Origin: Candidatus Heimdallarchaeota archaeon
GTDB taxonomy: Archaea > Asgardarchaeota > Heimdallarchaeia > Heimdallarchaeales > Kariarchaeaceae
Length of the DNA stretch: 30,287 nt
Assembly (NCBI GenBank): GCA_015522385.1
Contig: WAMJ01000002.1
Location: forward strand, 1-30,287
Direction: 5' to 3'
Position 1 is the first letter of the stretch; the number at the start of each line of letters is the position of its first letter. Shown one piece after another: positions 7,483-14,484 of the stretch. A program made the position numbers and the translations under genes. The notes under the pieces were generated by a model. It ran no database searches and was not told where the DNA came from. It saw only the letters and a program-made list of their open reading frames with translations.

Positions 7483-8742
7483 CTATGTGCCCTCGTCGTA
7501 GGCAGTGAGGTACTCGACCTGCTCGGGGGTGAGCCTGTCATAAGTATATCCCATGCTCTCCAGCTTGATCTCCGCAAGGCGCTGGTCGATCTCATAGGGT
7601 AGGGTATAGACCTTGTTTTCTCCGCCTATCTTCTTCTGGGCGAGTTGGATGAGTGCCATGAGCTGACCTGCAAAGGACAGGTCCATGACCTCGCTTGGGT
7701 GACCCTCCGCAGCAGCGAGGTTTACGAGTCTACCCCTTGCGAGAAGGTATAGCTTCTTGCCTGAGGGCATGGTGATCTCCTCGTTATTGTCCCTGATCTC
7801 CCTCACCGACTTGGCATGGTTCAGCAGGGTATCAACTTGAATCTCGACGTCATAGTGTCCTGTATTGGAGATTACTGCTCCATCCTTCATGCTCTTCATA
7901 TGCTCGAGGGTGATGACGTCTTTCATGCCTGTTGCGGTGATGAAGACATCGCCTATCTTAGCGGCTTCATCCATGCTCATCACCCTGAACCCGTCCATTG
8001 CGGCCTTGAGGGCTGCAACAGGTTCAACCTCGGTTACGACGACGTTTCCACCAAGTCCCAGTGCCTTCTTAGCGAGGCCCGAACCGCACTGCCCGTAGCC
8101 TGCAATGACCACCACCTTGCCCGCATATAAGATGGAGGTGGCTCTCAAGATCCCATCGAGGGTGGACTGGCCAGTTCCGTAGTAGTTATCAAAGTGGCTT
8201 TTGATAGGGGAGTCATTGACTGCGATGACAGGATACTTGAGCTTACCGTCACTTTCCATGGCTCTCAATCTGTGGACTCCGGTGGTTGTCTCCTCTGTAC
8301 CTCCGATGATCCCTTCTGCAAGCTCGGGGAACTTATTGTGGACGGTGAAAATGAGGTCAGCACCGTCATCCAAGGTCAAGGTAGGCTTAAAGTCTAAGGT
8401 TCTTTCTATTGCCCAGTAGTATTCCTCGGTATTTAGACCGTGCCATGCCCAAATCTTCACCCCGTTAGCTGCTAGTGCCGCGGCCACCTCGTCATTGGTC
8501 GAGAGCGGGTTGCAACCAGACCATGCGATGTCGGCGCCAGCGGCAATAAGGGTCTCGATCAGGACTGCTGTCTCCTTTGTCACATGTAGTGATCCCGCGA
8601 TTCTCATCCCCTCAAGGGGCTTTGTCTTCGAATACTCCTCTCGGAGCTTCATGAGAACGGGCATTCGAGATTCTGCCCAATCAATACGTTTCCTACCTGC
8701 TTCCGCAAGTGATAGGTCCTTGACCTTAAATGGATGATCCAT
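7483..8742 (-). CDS. ahcY: S-adenosylhomocysteine hydrolase
   Basis: NAD-dependent enzyme splitting S-adenosylhomocysteine into adenosine and homocysteine, so relieving inhibition of methyltransferases. The 419-aa length fits the archaeal form. GSLHVTKETAVLIETLIAAG and SGCNPLSTNDEVAAAL are the N-terminal substrate-domain blocks. The GQSTLDGILRATSILYAGK segment leads into the Rossmann loop VVIAGYGQCGSGLAKKAL (GYGQCG at 215-220). ISNTGHYDVEIQ carries the conserved His. The C-terminus stops shortly after the VYTLPYEIDQRLAEIKLESMG segment and lacks the eukaryotic Lys-Pro-x-x-Tyr-Arg-Tyr tail. The ATG start at 8742 is 36 bases after the stop of the next minus-strand gene upstream, and that gap contains its own TATA-like box. 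Confidence 0.97.
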   Translation of the reverse strand: MDHPFKVKDLSLAEAGRKRIDWAESRMPVLMKLREEYSKTKPLEGMRIAGSLHVTKETAVLIETLIAAGADIAWSGCNPLSTNDEVAAALAANGVKIWAWHGLNTEEYYWAIERTLDFKPTLTLDDGADLIFTVHNKFPELAEGIIGGTEETTTGVHRLRAMESDGKLKYPVIAVNDSPIKSHFDNYYGTGQSTLDGILRATSILYAGKVVVIAGYGQCGSGLAKKALGLGGNVVVTEVEPVAALKAAMDGFRVMSMDEAAKIGDVFITATGMKDVITLEHMKSMKDGAVISNTGHYDVEIQVDTLLNHAKSVREIRDNNEEITMPSGKKLYLLARGRLVNLAAAEGHPSEVMDLSFAGQLMALIQLAQKKIGGENKVYTLPYEIDQRLAEIKLESMGYTYDRLTPEQVEYLTAYDEGT

Positions 8743-8760
8743 GAAATGGCTTCAGCTATC

Positions 8761-8771
8761 AAAATAATAAA
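8761..8771 (-). promoter_or_regulatory. TATA-like box of ahcY
   Basis: On the minus strand this reads TTTATTATTTT, centred about 24 bases before the ahcY ATG and squeezed into the 36-base gap after the 743-aa gene. It suggests ahcY is transcribed separately. Confidence 0.45.
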
Positions 8772-8778
8772 GATTAGT

Positions 8779-11010
8779 TTAGTGTGGAATAGATGTAATG
8801 ACACTGTCTAAAAGGTTCGAGACCAGATTCCGGATGGGGTTCTCCATGAGCTCAAGCTCCGAAATACTGTATTGTATGTGATTACTGTACTCTGAGACCT
8901 CGGTGAGGATCTTCGCGAGGGTGGAGAACTGTGGTTTCATCATTATCCTTTCCTCGATCTTAAGACCCCCGATAAGGCTCTCAATCCTCTCAGAAAGGTC
9001 CAGCATACTCTCTCCCTGTCGGGTCATATTGTATCCGTAGATTAGGAATTTGATGCTTCGGTATGCGGTGAGAATCAGTTTGAAGAAGACCTTATTCTCA
9101 TTCATGTCCTCGTGAAAACTGGTGATGTACTTCGGTGGGAAGGTGCTCAGGAAGGTATCGCTCATGAGGTACTCGGTGATCTCAATGATCTTACATATCC
9201 TCCGTTCAACCGCTGTCTCAGATGTGAAGTGGTTCTCTGAGGTATCCCATGTATTCAGCAGTGTTATTAGGTCATTCATAGCTCGATTGACGAATTCGAA
9301 CTCCACGATGTTCCAGTGGAGGGAGAGTTCTACACTGGCGGAGACAGTATAGAGAAAACCCTTTAGTTGATCTGCAATGTTCTCCAATATTACCAAAGCA
9401 TTGGCCATGGAGTTGTTCGGATCGTTGATTTGATTTATCAGCTTTTTAATGCTCTTTGGATGCTGCTCTATTTCCCTCATGATTTTCAGGGCGTTTGCAT
9501 GATTCATCATATGTCCAAAAAATGCATTCTCCAAAGTAGGGATAAGCTCGGTAACGTATTCAAGATCGACGTAGAGGACGCTCTCGAAGAGATCGATCAG
9601 GTGGTTGAGAAATGTCTGTGATTCGATGAATGATGGAATCCCTGTGTATGATGCTTTGATATCCCTCAATTCTTTGAGAAAGATTTTCAACCGTACCCTG
9701 TCCTCGATGTCAAGATCCTCGAAGGTCTCTCTGGAATCAAATATAGTCTTGTACTCTGTTATCCTGCTCAGGATATTCTCAATGATGAACTCCGAATAGC
9801 TCTCGAGGAGAGCCTCGATGGCCTTGGCCTTTACCTCATTCGAGAGCTCCTTAGCTTCAAAGACAATTGGTTTAAGGGAGGGTAAAATCATGCTGCTCGA
9901 AAATGCACTCAATCGTATGGACTTCAGGTCATTGACAAATCGATAGAACTTATTGATGCTCTTGTCTAAGACCTCTCCTGATATCCTGACCTCATGTAGC
10001 TCCCTAAGGATGGTGAGGAAATTCAGGTTGAATTTATGATTATTCAGTCCAACCCCCATCTCCCTGATCTTCTCGCGATTCACGTAGTCGATCCTTGGAC
10101 CGATGTACTCCTTCAGCATCTTTTCAAGCTCATCCAATATTTCTTGAAGTACAGTAGTACACTTGCTTGCCAACCTGTGCTTCCCCTCGTTCATGAGGTG
10201 ATTAAGTTTAGAACTGTAGAAGAGCGCCGAGTAGTATCTACTGATGATCTTGTACTGTACTATGAGGATCTCCTCCGTATGCATTTTCTCGATCTCGGTG
10301 AGTCGTTCGCTCTTTATCACGTTTTCAAGGACTTTTACGGCTATGTCAAAGACTCTTGAGATGTAGAAGTTGATGAACACGAATGTATTACTCTGTTTTG
10401 AGAAGTAGTCCCGTACTATTATCTGTAGGAATCGGACTCTCTCAATGTCTGTATTCTCTCTTGAGATTTCCCTGTTGGTGCTCATCTGTTCAAGGCTACC
10501 CACGGCAATTTTGAAGTAAATCCTCAGTGCTTCCCTGTCTATCTTTTTGAAGAGGATGACGGTGTGGTCGTCCGTCACCAAGTCGAAGAGGTCGGTGATC
10601 TCATCAAGAAATGCCTTGAAGAGTCTATCGTCCTTCTGGGTTCCAAGAACTAGTGCATCCCTTCCCGTGTGGTGGAGCATTAGGAAAATGAGGTGAAGAA
10701 GAAATAGTCTGTACCTCAGGAGATTGGAGATACGTTTTTGCAGCTTGATTAGTGAACTCAACTGGGCGTCGTCAAGAACCTCGTGGTGATGTGTGGGGTT
10801 GTACCGGTCGAGATTCTTCCGCTTGATGAAATTTGAGTACTCTTGAAGTAACCGGTGAGTGAGGAGCCTTTCATCTGCCATGAGGTTGGATATCTCCGAT
10901 ACATTGGCCTCAATGACTTGATCTGCAACTTCGTCAATATCTGTCGCCTCGACAATATTCTCCAATTCCTCGAAGATTTCTGAGAGGAGGACGAAGTTCG
11001 GAGGTCTCAT
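8779..11010 (-). CDS. Large all-helical protein of unknown function
   Basis: I do not recognise this 743-aa protein. It is rich in Leu, Ile, Glu, Lys and Asp, very poor in Gly, Pro and Trp, and reads as a succession of amphipathic helices, for example SLIKLQKRISNLLRYRLFLL and IVRDYFSKQSNTFVFINFYI. There is no signal peptide and no clear membrane helix; the one hydrophobic run (LLRYRLFLLHLIFLMLHHTG, about residue 100) has charged flanks and is probably buried. No nucleotide-binding, Cys/His metal or catalytic motif is visible. A cytosolic helical-repeat or coiled-coil scaffold is the most I would infer. A GTG at 11031 would add seven residues, but the TATA-like box (11035-11042, minus strand) is about 28 bases from the ATG at 11010, which I prefer. 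The gene is divergent from the longin-wHTH gene. Confidence 0.8.
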   Translation of the reverse strand: MRPPNFVLLSEIFEELENIVEATDIDEVADQVIEANVSEISNLMADERLLTHRLLQEYSNFIKRKNLDRYNPTHHHEVLDDAQLSSLIKLQKRISNLLRYRLFLLHLIFLMLHHTGRDALVLGTQKDDRLFKAFLDEITDLFDLVTDDHTVILFKKIDREALRIYFKIAVGSLEQMSTNREISRENTDIERVRFLQIIVRDYFSKQSNTFVFINFYISRVFDIAVKVLENVIKSERLTEIEKMHTEEILIVQYKIISRYYSALFYSSKLNHLMNEGKHRLASKCTTVLQEILDELEKMLKEYIGPRIDYVNREKIREMGVGLNNHKFNLNFLTILRELHEVRISGEVLDKSINKFYRFVNDLKSIRLSAFSSSMILPSLKPIVFEAKELSNEVKAKAIEALLESYSEFIIENILSRITEYKTIFDSRETFEDLDIEDRVRLKIFLKELRDIKASYTGIPSFIESQTFLNHLIDLFESVLYVDLEYVTELIPTLENAFFGHMMNHANALKIMREIEQHPKSIKKLINQINDPNNSMANALVILENIADQLKGFLYTVSASVELSLHWNIVEFEFVNRAMNDLITLLNTWDTSENHFTSETAVERRICKIIEITEYLMSDTFLSTFPPKYITSFHEDMNENKVFFKLILTAYRSIKFLIYGYNMTRQGESMLDLSERIESLIGGLKIEERIMMKPQFSTLAKILTEVSEYSNHIQYSISELELMENPIRNLVSNLLDSVITSIPH

Positions 11011-11030
11011 GTAGCTATCCAACACCTTCA

Positions 11031-11119
11031 CTGGTATTTTTACCTTGCGCCTTCATTGCAAACAAATCAAGAGAATTTCGGACGCTCTCCCTAAATACCA
11101 GAATATCCTATTGGTATTT
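11031..11119 (+). repeat. Inverted/direct 9-base motifs in the divergent promoter
   Basis: CTGGTATTT at 11031-11039 has an exact inverted copy, AAATACCAG, at 11093-11101. A third, near-identical copy TTGGTATTT lies at 11111-11119. They flank the gap between the start sites of the helical protein and the longin-wHTH protein. The first copy overlaps the minus-strand TATA-like box, and the others lie upstream of the plus-strand box GTTTTAAG (11126-11133). This looks like an operator arrangement. Confidence 0.55.
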
Positions 11120-11155
11120 CACAGAGTTTTAAGATTGTCCCATTCTATCAACCTG

Positions 11156-11758
11156 ATGACAACATCAGCTCTCGAATCCATTCAAGAACTCTACGTGGTT
11201 AAGGACTCAGGACTTTGCCTGTTTCATACGAGTTTCAACGGGAAGACCGAGGTGGATCAGACGATTGTGTCATCCTTCCTGTCTGCCATAGAGACATTCT
11301 CAAACAACATCTCCACAACAGTTAACCGACTGGCCATGAAGGACTTCGAGTTTGTCTACCACCGGGAGGAAGACCTAATCTACGTCGCCAAACTTGCAAA
11401 CGGAGTAGACGCTGAAGAGATCTCCCGGACGCTCGAAAAGGTCAGCAAGGAATTCAAAACCCACTTCCTCAAGGATAGGGTGATCGATGGTGACACAAGG
11501 CTATTCAGGGTTATTGGGAAACTTTTCGTCAACAACCTCTTGAGGAACAAGCGGCTTATCCATCCTGGAACCAAGTTAGAAATCTCGGGGGAAAAAAGAC
11601 GCTTATCCACTTCGGAGTCAAAGGTCTTCTCTATTCTCAGGCTTAAAGGAAGGTTAGATATCTCCACCATATCCCGGTTGATGAAGATCCCGGAGGATGA
11701 GACCATCAATGTAACCAAGAATCTCCTCGAGAAAAATGTCGTCCTGCTCTGCAGCTAG
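11156..11758 (+). CDS. Longin-like domain protein with C-terminal winged helix
   Basis: A 200-aa soluble protein. Residues about 10-135 have the look of a longin/roadblock-like fold as found in many Asgard archaeal proteins: a start like LYVVKDSGLCLFHTSF, then VDQTIVSSFLSAIETFSNNI, a central EFVYHREEDLIYVAKLAN strand pair and the EEISRTLEKVSKEFKTHF helix. Residues about 148-198 (STSESKVFSILRLKGRLDIS TISRLMKI..., ending LLEKNVVLL) read as a winged helix-turn-helix. The architecture suggests a signal-responsive regulator or small-GTPase-associated adaptor. That function is inference; only the domain outline is visible. The ATG at 11156 follows GTTTTAAG at the leaderless distance; the frame is open back to 11045 without domain-like sequence. 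The gene is divergent from the 743-aa helical protein across a repeat-bearing promoter. Confidence 0.68.
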   Translation: MTTSALESIQELYVVKDSGLCLFHTSFNGKTEVDQTIVSSFLSAIETFSNNISTTVNRLAMKDFEFVYHREEDLIYVAKLANGVDAEEISRTLEKVSKEFKTHFLKDRVIDGDTRLFRVIGKLFVNNLLRNKRLIHPGTKLEISGEKRRLSTSESKVFSILRLKGRLDISTISRLMKIPEDETINVTKNLLEKNVVLLCS

Positions 11759-11818
11759 CTCCTCTGGGGTAAATAATTTTAATTCGGTCAGTACTTGGGT
11801 ATCCGGTCAAAACTGGAG

Positions 11819-12013
11819 CTAATTCCGACCATACTTCTTGTTCATCTTCTTGACGTAGACCCTCGTATGGAGCTGGTCGGGGAACTTCTTGACTACATTT
11901 CCCTCAACCTTGAACCTCCTCCCACAATAGGGGCACTTCTTTGTCATGGTACCATCCTTCACAACTTGGAATTTCGAGCAGGAAAGACGACTGCACTGGA
12001 CTGCCAACCACAT
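11819..12013 (-). CDS. Small zinc-ribbon protein (DUF1922-like)
   Basis: A 64-aa basic protein. The opening MWLAVQCSRLSCSKFQVVKD followed by TKKCPYCGRRFKV gives C-x4-C ... C-x2-C, a four-Cys zinc ribbon. The layout (aromatic or hydrophobic start, first Cys pair, CPYCGRR, then a Val-Lys-Lys/Arg helix) resembles the archaeal DUF1922 family, but I am not certain of the assignment. The biochemical role is unknown. It is last in a minus-strand run after the ribbon-helix-helix gene, with a 39-base gap. A plus-strand open frame over the same DNA is a shadow. Confidence 0.7.
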   Translation of the reverse strand: MWLAVQCSRLSCSKFQVVKDGTMTKKCPYCGRRFKVEGNVVKKFPDQLHTRVYVKKMNKKYGRN

Positions 12014-12052
12014 AAGTTTAAATCCATCCCTGTGTTAATGAAGCTGTCGAAA

Positions 12053-12286
12053 TTAGTACTTCCCCTCGATCTCCTTGATAAGGTCACGTAGAGCGAGCCT
12101 GATAATCTCAGATCTGTTGCTATATCTCCCTTCCCTCACTAGATCGTCGAGGTATTCAATGTTCTTCTTCTGTATCTTGACCGAGACAAGATGTAGATCT
12201 TTGATCTCGAATTCTGGAACTAATTCTTCTGTCACATAAACCACCTTTGCGGAATACTCTCGTATGTATCCACGTATTATTTTCAA
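12053..12286 (-). CDS. Ribbon-helix-helix (CopG/NikR-type) DNA-binding protein
   Basis: The last 45 or so residues, HLVSVKIQKKNIEYLDDLVREG then RYSNRSEIIRLALRDLIKEI, form a complete ribbon-helix-helix: one beta strand, helix A with the LDDLV core, the conserved Gly, and the S-N-R-S-E turn before helix B. The preceding 30 residues (YSAKVVYVTEELVPEFEI) are unlike a typical N-terminus of these repressors. The longest frame starts at a TTG at 12286; in-frame GTG codons further in (at the VVYVTEEL segment) are alternatives. It probably acts as a dimeric transcription factor. No antitoxin-like toxin partner is adjacent: the neighbours are Ham1 (24 bases upstream) and a zinc ribbon. Confidence 0.78.
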   Translation of the reverse strand: MKIIRGYIREYSAKVVYVTEELVPEFEIKDLHLVSVKIQKKNIEYLDDLVREGRYSNRSEIIRLALRDLIKEIEGKY

Positions 12287-12309
12287 TTTGCGCGAATTTT
12301 AAGCTTTGC

Positions 12310-12927
12310 TCATAAGGTCTGTTTTGATCTTAGATATTCCAGAAATTTACGGACGGAATTACTGCGGTGCGAAATACCGTTCTTCTCCTCTCCCATCTCA
12401 CCAAAGGTCTTCGAATAACCTTCGGGGACAAATATGGGATCGAACCCGAACCCCCCCTCACCCCTGCCGTCTAGGGCTATAGTCCCTTCAACCTCCCCTC
12501 TAAATACATTGATTCTCCGATCTTCATCAACGTAAACCAAAACTGAATAGAATCTTGCAGCCCGATCATCAACATCCGCCATCAGCGATATGATGCCTTC
12601 CCATCCTATAGTCTCGTAGACATAGCTACTATACGGCCCTGGGAATCCCCCGAGTGAACCGACAAACAGACCTGAATCTTCGAGCAAGAAGGGGGGATTA
12701 ACGTAGGTCATGACAGTAGACGCACTCTGAACAGCAATTTCAAAGGTGCTACCCGCTTGGATTTCGGGGTATTTCATCCTGTAGTGCTCAAAGATGTGTG
12801 GGAAGTCAGGTTCTACCTTGCTCATGAATTCCTCAAACTTATGTGCATTCGAGGTGATGAACTTGATGGTTTTCACAACAACAGGTGAATGGCACCCCTC
12901 AAATATCTTTTCCAAGTCGCAGACCAA
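12310..12927 (-). CDS. Non-canonical purine NTP pyrophosphatase (Ham1/ITPase family)
   Basis: Hydrolyses ITP, dITP and XTP to monophosphates, keeping deaminated purines out of nucleic acids. The 205-aa protein contains IKFITSNAHKFEEF (the T-x-N-x-x-K substrate loop), LLEDSGLFVGSLGGFPGPYSS (metal-binding Asp and GxPG motif), FRGEVEGTIALDGRGEGGFGFDPIFVPEG (the family's longest conserved block) and KTFGEMGEEKNGISHRSNSVRKF, with the terminal SHR motif. The longest frame begins at a TTG at 12927, supported by ATTTTTTAAC on the same strand about 26 bases upstream. A GTG at 12876, just before KTIKFITSN, would give a more standard N-terminus. It heads a minus-strand run with the RHH and zinc-ribbon genes. 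Confidence 0.93.
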   Translation of the reverse strand: MVCDLEKIFEGCHSPVVVKTIKFITSNAHKFEEFMSKVEPDFPHIFEHYRMKYPEIQAGSTFEIAVQSASTVMTYVNPPFLLEDSGLFVGSLGGFPGPYSSYVYETIGWEGIISLMADVDDRAARFYSVLVYVDEDRRINVFRGEVEGTIALDGRGEGGFGFDPIFVPEGYSKTFGEMGEEKNGISHRSNSVRKFLEYLRSKQTL

Positions 12928-12948
12928 GAGGTATCTAGAGAAGAAGTT

Positions 12949-12959
12949 AAAAAATTAGC
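12949..12959. promoter_or_regulatory. Bidirectional TATA-like box between the Ham1 gene and tRNA-Thr
   Basis: TTAAAAAATTA is near-palindromic and sits about 26 bases from the Ham1 TTG start on one side and about 38 bases before the mature tRNA on the other, so it could serve both. Confidence 0.4.
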
Positions 12960-12973
12960 TACGAGAGATACTC

Positions 12974-12989
12974 AGGAGCATCTGCTCCT
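12974..12989. repeat. Perfect palindromic hairpin 2 bases upstream of tRNA-Thr
   Basis: AGGAGCA-TC-TGCTCCT is a 7-bp perfect inverted repeat with a 2-base centre, ending at 12989; the mature tRNA starts at 12992. If the TATA-like box at 12949-12959 is used, transcription would begin near 12980, inside the palindrome. A DNA-level binding site is then as likely as an RNA hairpin. Confidence 0.6.
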
Positions 12990-12991
12990 AA

Positions 12992-13086
12992 GCCACTGTA
13001 GCTCACCTGGTAGAGCATCTGATTCGTAAATCACCAGTAGTGGTCGGAAGATCAGAAGGTAGCGGGTTCGAGTCCCGCCAGTGGCT
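12992..13086 (+). tRNA. tRNA-Thr (anticodon CGT) with a 22-base intron
   Basis: The cloverleaf is complete. Acceptor GCCACTG (12992-12998) pairs with CAGTGGC (13079-13085), with discriminator T at 13086. Then TA, D-stem GCTC/GAGC around the ACCTGGTA loop, anticodon stem TCTGA (13018-13022)/TCAGA (13052-13056), and T-stem GCGGG/CCCGC with loop TTCGAGT (62-78 of the 13,000s). The anticodon loop starts TTCGTA, giving anticodon CGT at 13025-13027, which reads Thr codon ACG. The loop is interrupted by about 22 bases (13029-13050, inferred) at the canonical 37/38 position. The intron contains ACCA-GTAG-TGGT, able to form a short hairpin. No CCA is encoded. Confidence 0.92.
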
Positions 13087-13724
13087 CTATTTTAGGATTA
13101 AATACCTTGAATTGTCTGTTTACCCTATACTCAAAAACGTCTGGGTGGGAATAATGTCCCGTTACATCGAAAAGTCTCTTGCTTTGCACAATCTCTGATA
13201 GGTCTATATCAGCGATCAGTAGACCTTCTCCCTTCTCAAGAGAACCTGAAATTATATTCCCCTTGGGATTAACTATGCAACTGTTGTCGATATTGATCCA
13301 ATCCTTGTCCATTGGGTAGAGATGTCAGAATTCGAGATCATCTGGGATATCATCCTTTCTTAGTGCTTAGCATACACCAATGACAACTGTGCCTTTCCTT
13401 TGCAAGCACTGCACGCTAAGTAACCATTTCGGGCTCTTGTCCAAAGTAGGTGCACATTGCAGTTGTATTTCCTTTTTGTACATAGCGTTCCTAACTAATA
13501 GCATAAAGTTCTCCCAACATATCAGTCCACCCAACCTCCCGATCTTCTCAAAGCAGTGTAGTGTGGGTCCATCTCCTTGACCCAGATCAACCTCTGGAAA
13601 GACCACTAATTTGACACCTTTGCTCGCTACATTCTCAATTATCACAAAGCTTTCTCAGCAGTCAGTTAATATCGAAGTACGCTGATGCGATCTGTGCCGC
13701 TGCAATACGCAACTTCTTGTTCAT
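13087..13724 (-). pseudogene. Decayed nitrilase (carbon-nitrogen hydrolase) gene
   Basis: Fragments of one nitrilase lie in order on the minus strand. The start at 13724 reads MNKKLRIAAAQIASAYFDIN, then a TGA (13664-13662). A frameshift follows before IIENVASKGVKLVVFPEV. About 80-90 expected codons, including the region of the catalytic Lys, are missing before GQGDGPTLHC and GRLGGLICWENF (catalytic Cys). After VVIGVC come two more in-frame stops, TAA (13369-13367) and TGA (13327-13325), with LRKDDIPDDLEF between them. The end MDKDWINIDNSCIVNPKG ... GHYSHPDVFEY is recognisable. The catalytic Glu (FPE) and Cys survive but not the Lys. The residual frame reads on into tRNA-Thr, giving a spurious LAGLEPATF tail. 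The sizes of the deletions are judged from memory of the family. Confidence 0.82.
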
Positions 13725-13769
13725 AACTCCCATTCTACCATGGTTATCTAAAGCATTATTGGACTAGCT

Positions 13770-14381
13770 TTACTTCTTGCTCAGTCTGAGAACCTTGATC
13801 TTCGAAATCTCAAGGGTTTTGACGGGGAAGTAGTCTACGACTTTCTCCTTCACATACTCCACGATGGAGCCGTCGAGAACTTTGTTTACAAACGCGGGGA
13901 AGGTGAGGTCTTTCACCGCTTCGTCAACTGCCTCTGAGATGATCTTTCTAATAATCTTCTTTTCCGAGGTCTTGGCTCTAATTGGTGTGACGCAGAAGAC
14001 AGTCATCCTGATTCTTGTGTCGTCTGTGAACTTGATATTATAGATCCCGTCAATTCTTGATCTGTGATTCCTGACCACTGACCTCATGTTTTCACGCGAG
14101 AGCTCATAGCCGATGAAGTCGGTCTGCCCGATGGTTCCGTTGACCTCTGAGACCTTGAGTGTAACGATTTTCTGGAAGTCCTTAAAGTTCCCAGTCAGTT
14201 TCGGTTGTTGAACCTTGACGGTTCTGCCGATTGCCATCTCTGGCTCGGCTGCAGGTGTGTGCCCAATGACCTGATCACCGATGTACATGGGGGCCTTGAG
14301 CTCTACCCACACCTTGTTCTTCCACTTATCTGTACTTGAGAGTACTTTTCTTTTAGATTTACTTCGTCTTCTTGCGCTCAC
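13770..14381 (-). CDS. rps3ae: 30S ribosomal protein S3Ae (eS1)
   Basis: Archaeal/eukaryotic small-subunit protein. From GTG 14381 the sequence begins VSARRRSKSKRKVLSSTDKW, the basic N-terminus of the family, then KNKVWVELKAPMYIGDQVIGHTPA, the GRTVKVQQPKLTGNF segment, YELSRENMRSVVRNHRSRID and the Thr/Arg-rich strand RIRMTVFCVTPIRAKTSEK. It ends FPVKTLEISKIKVLRLSKK. The length, 203 aa, is typical. The frame continues upstream to 14453, but that extension is unlike the family. The GTG is preceded by GGAG at a spacing of about 9, and by two AT-rich boxes (TTTTAAAC at 14439-14446; ATATAACC region at 14410-14419). It lies downstream of the MazG-like gene on the same strand, 103 bases away. Confidence 0.95.
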   Translation of the reverse strand: MSARRRSKSKRKVLSSTDKWKNKVWVELKAPMYIGDQVIGHTPAAEPEMAIGRTVKVQQPKLTGNFKDFQKIVTLKVSEVNGTIGQTDFIGYELSRENMRSVVRNHRSRIDGIYNIKFTDDTRIRMTVFCVTPIRAKTSEKKIIRKIISEAVDEAVKDLTFPAFVNKVLDGSIVEYVKEKVVDYFPVKTLEISKIKVLRLSKK

Positions 14382-14484
14382 ATCACACAACTCCAAATCT
14401 ATGGATTTTAGATATAACCAACTTTCAAAGGTTCGGCATTTTAAACTTACCATAAATTACAACGAGGACGCGGAGGAAGAAATC

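Noticed and set aside
12053..12286. Ribbon-helix-helix gene as antitoxin of a toxin-antitoxin pair
   Set aside because: Neither neighbour resembles a toxin (one is Ham1/ITPase, the other a zinc ribbon), so it is annotated only as a DNA-binding protein.
13052..13100. LAGLEPATF-like coding tail over the tRNA-Thr
   Set aside because: Reverse-strand translation of archaeal and bacterial tRNA genes commonly gives this peptide; here it is only the nitrilase pseudogene frame reading into the tRNA.
13380..13580. 66-codon plus-strand open frame inside the pseudogene region
   Set aside because: It is antisense to recognisable nitrilase sequence and has no domain character.
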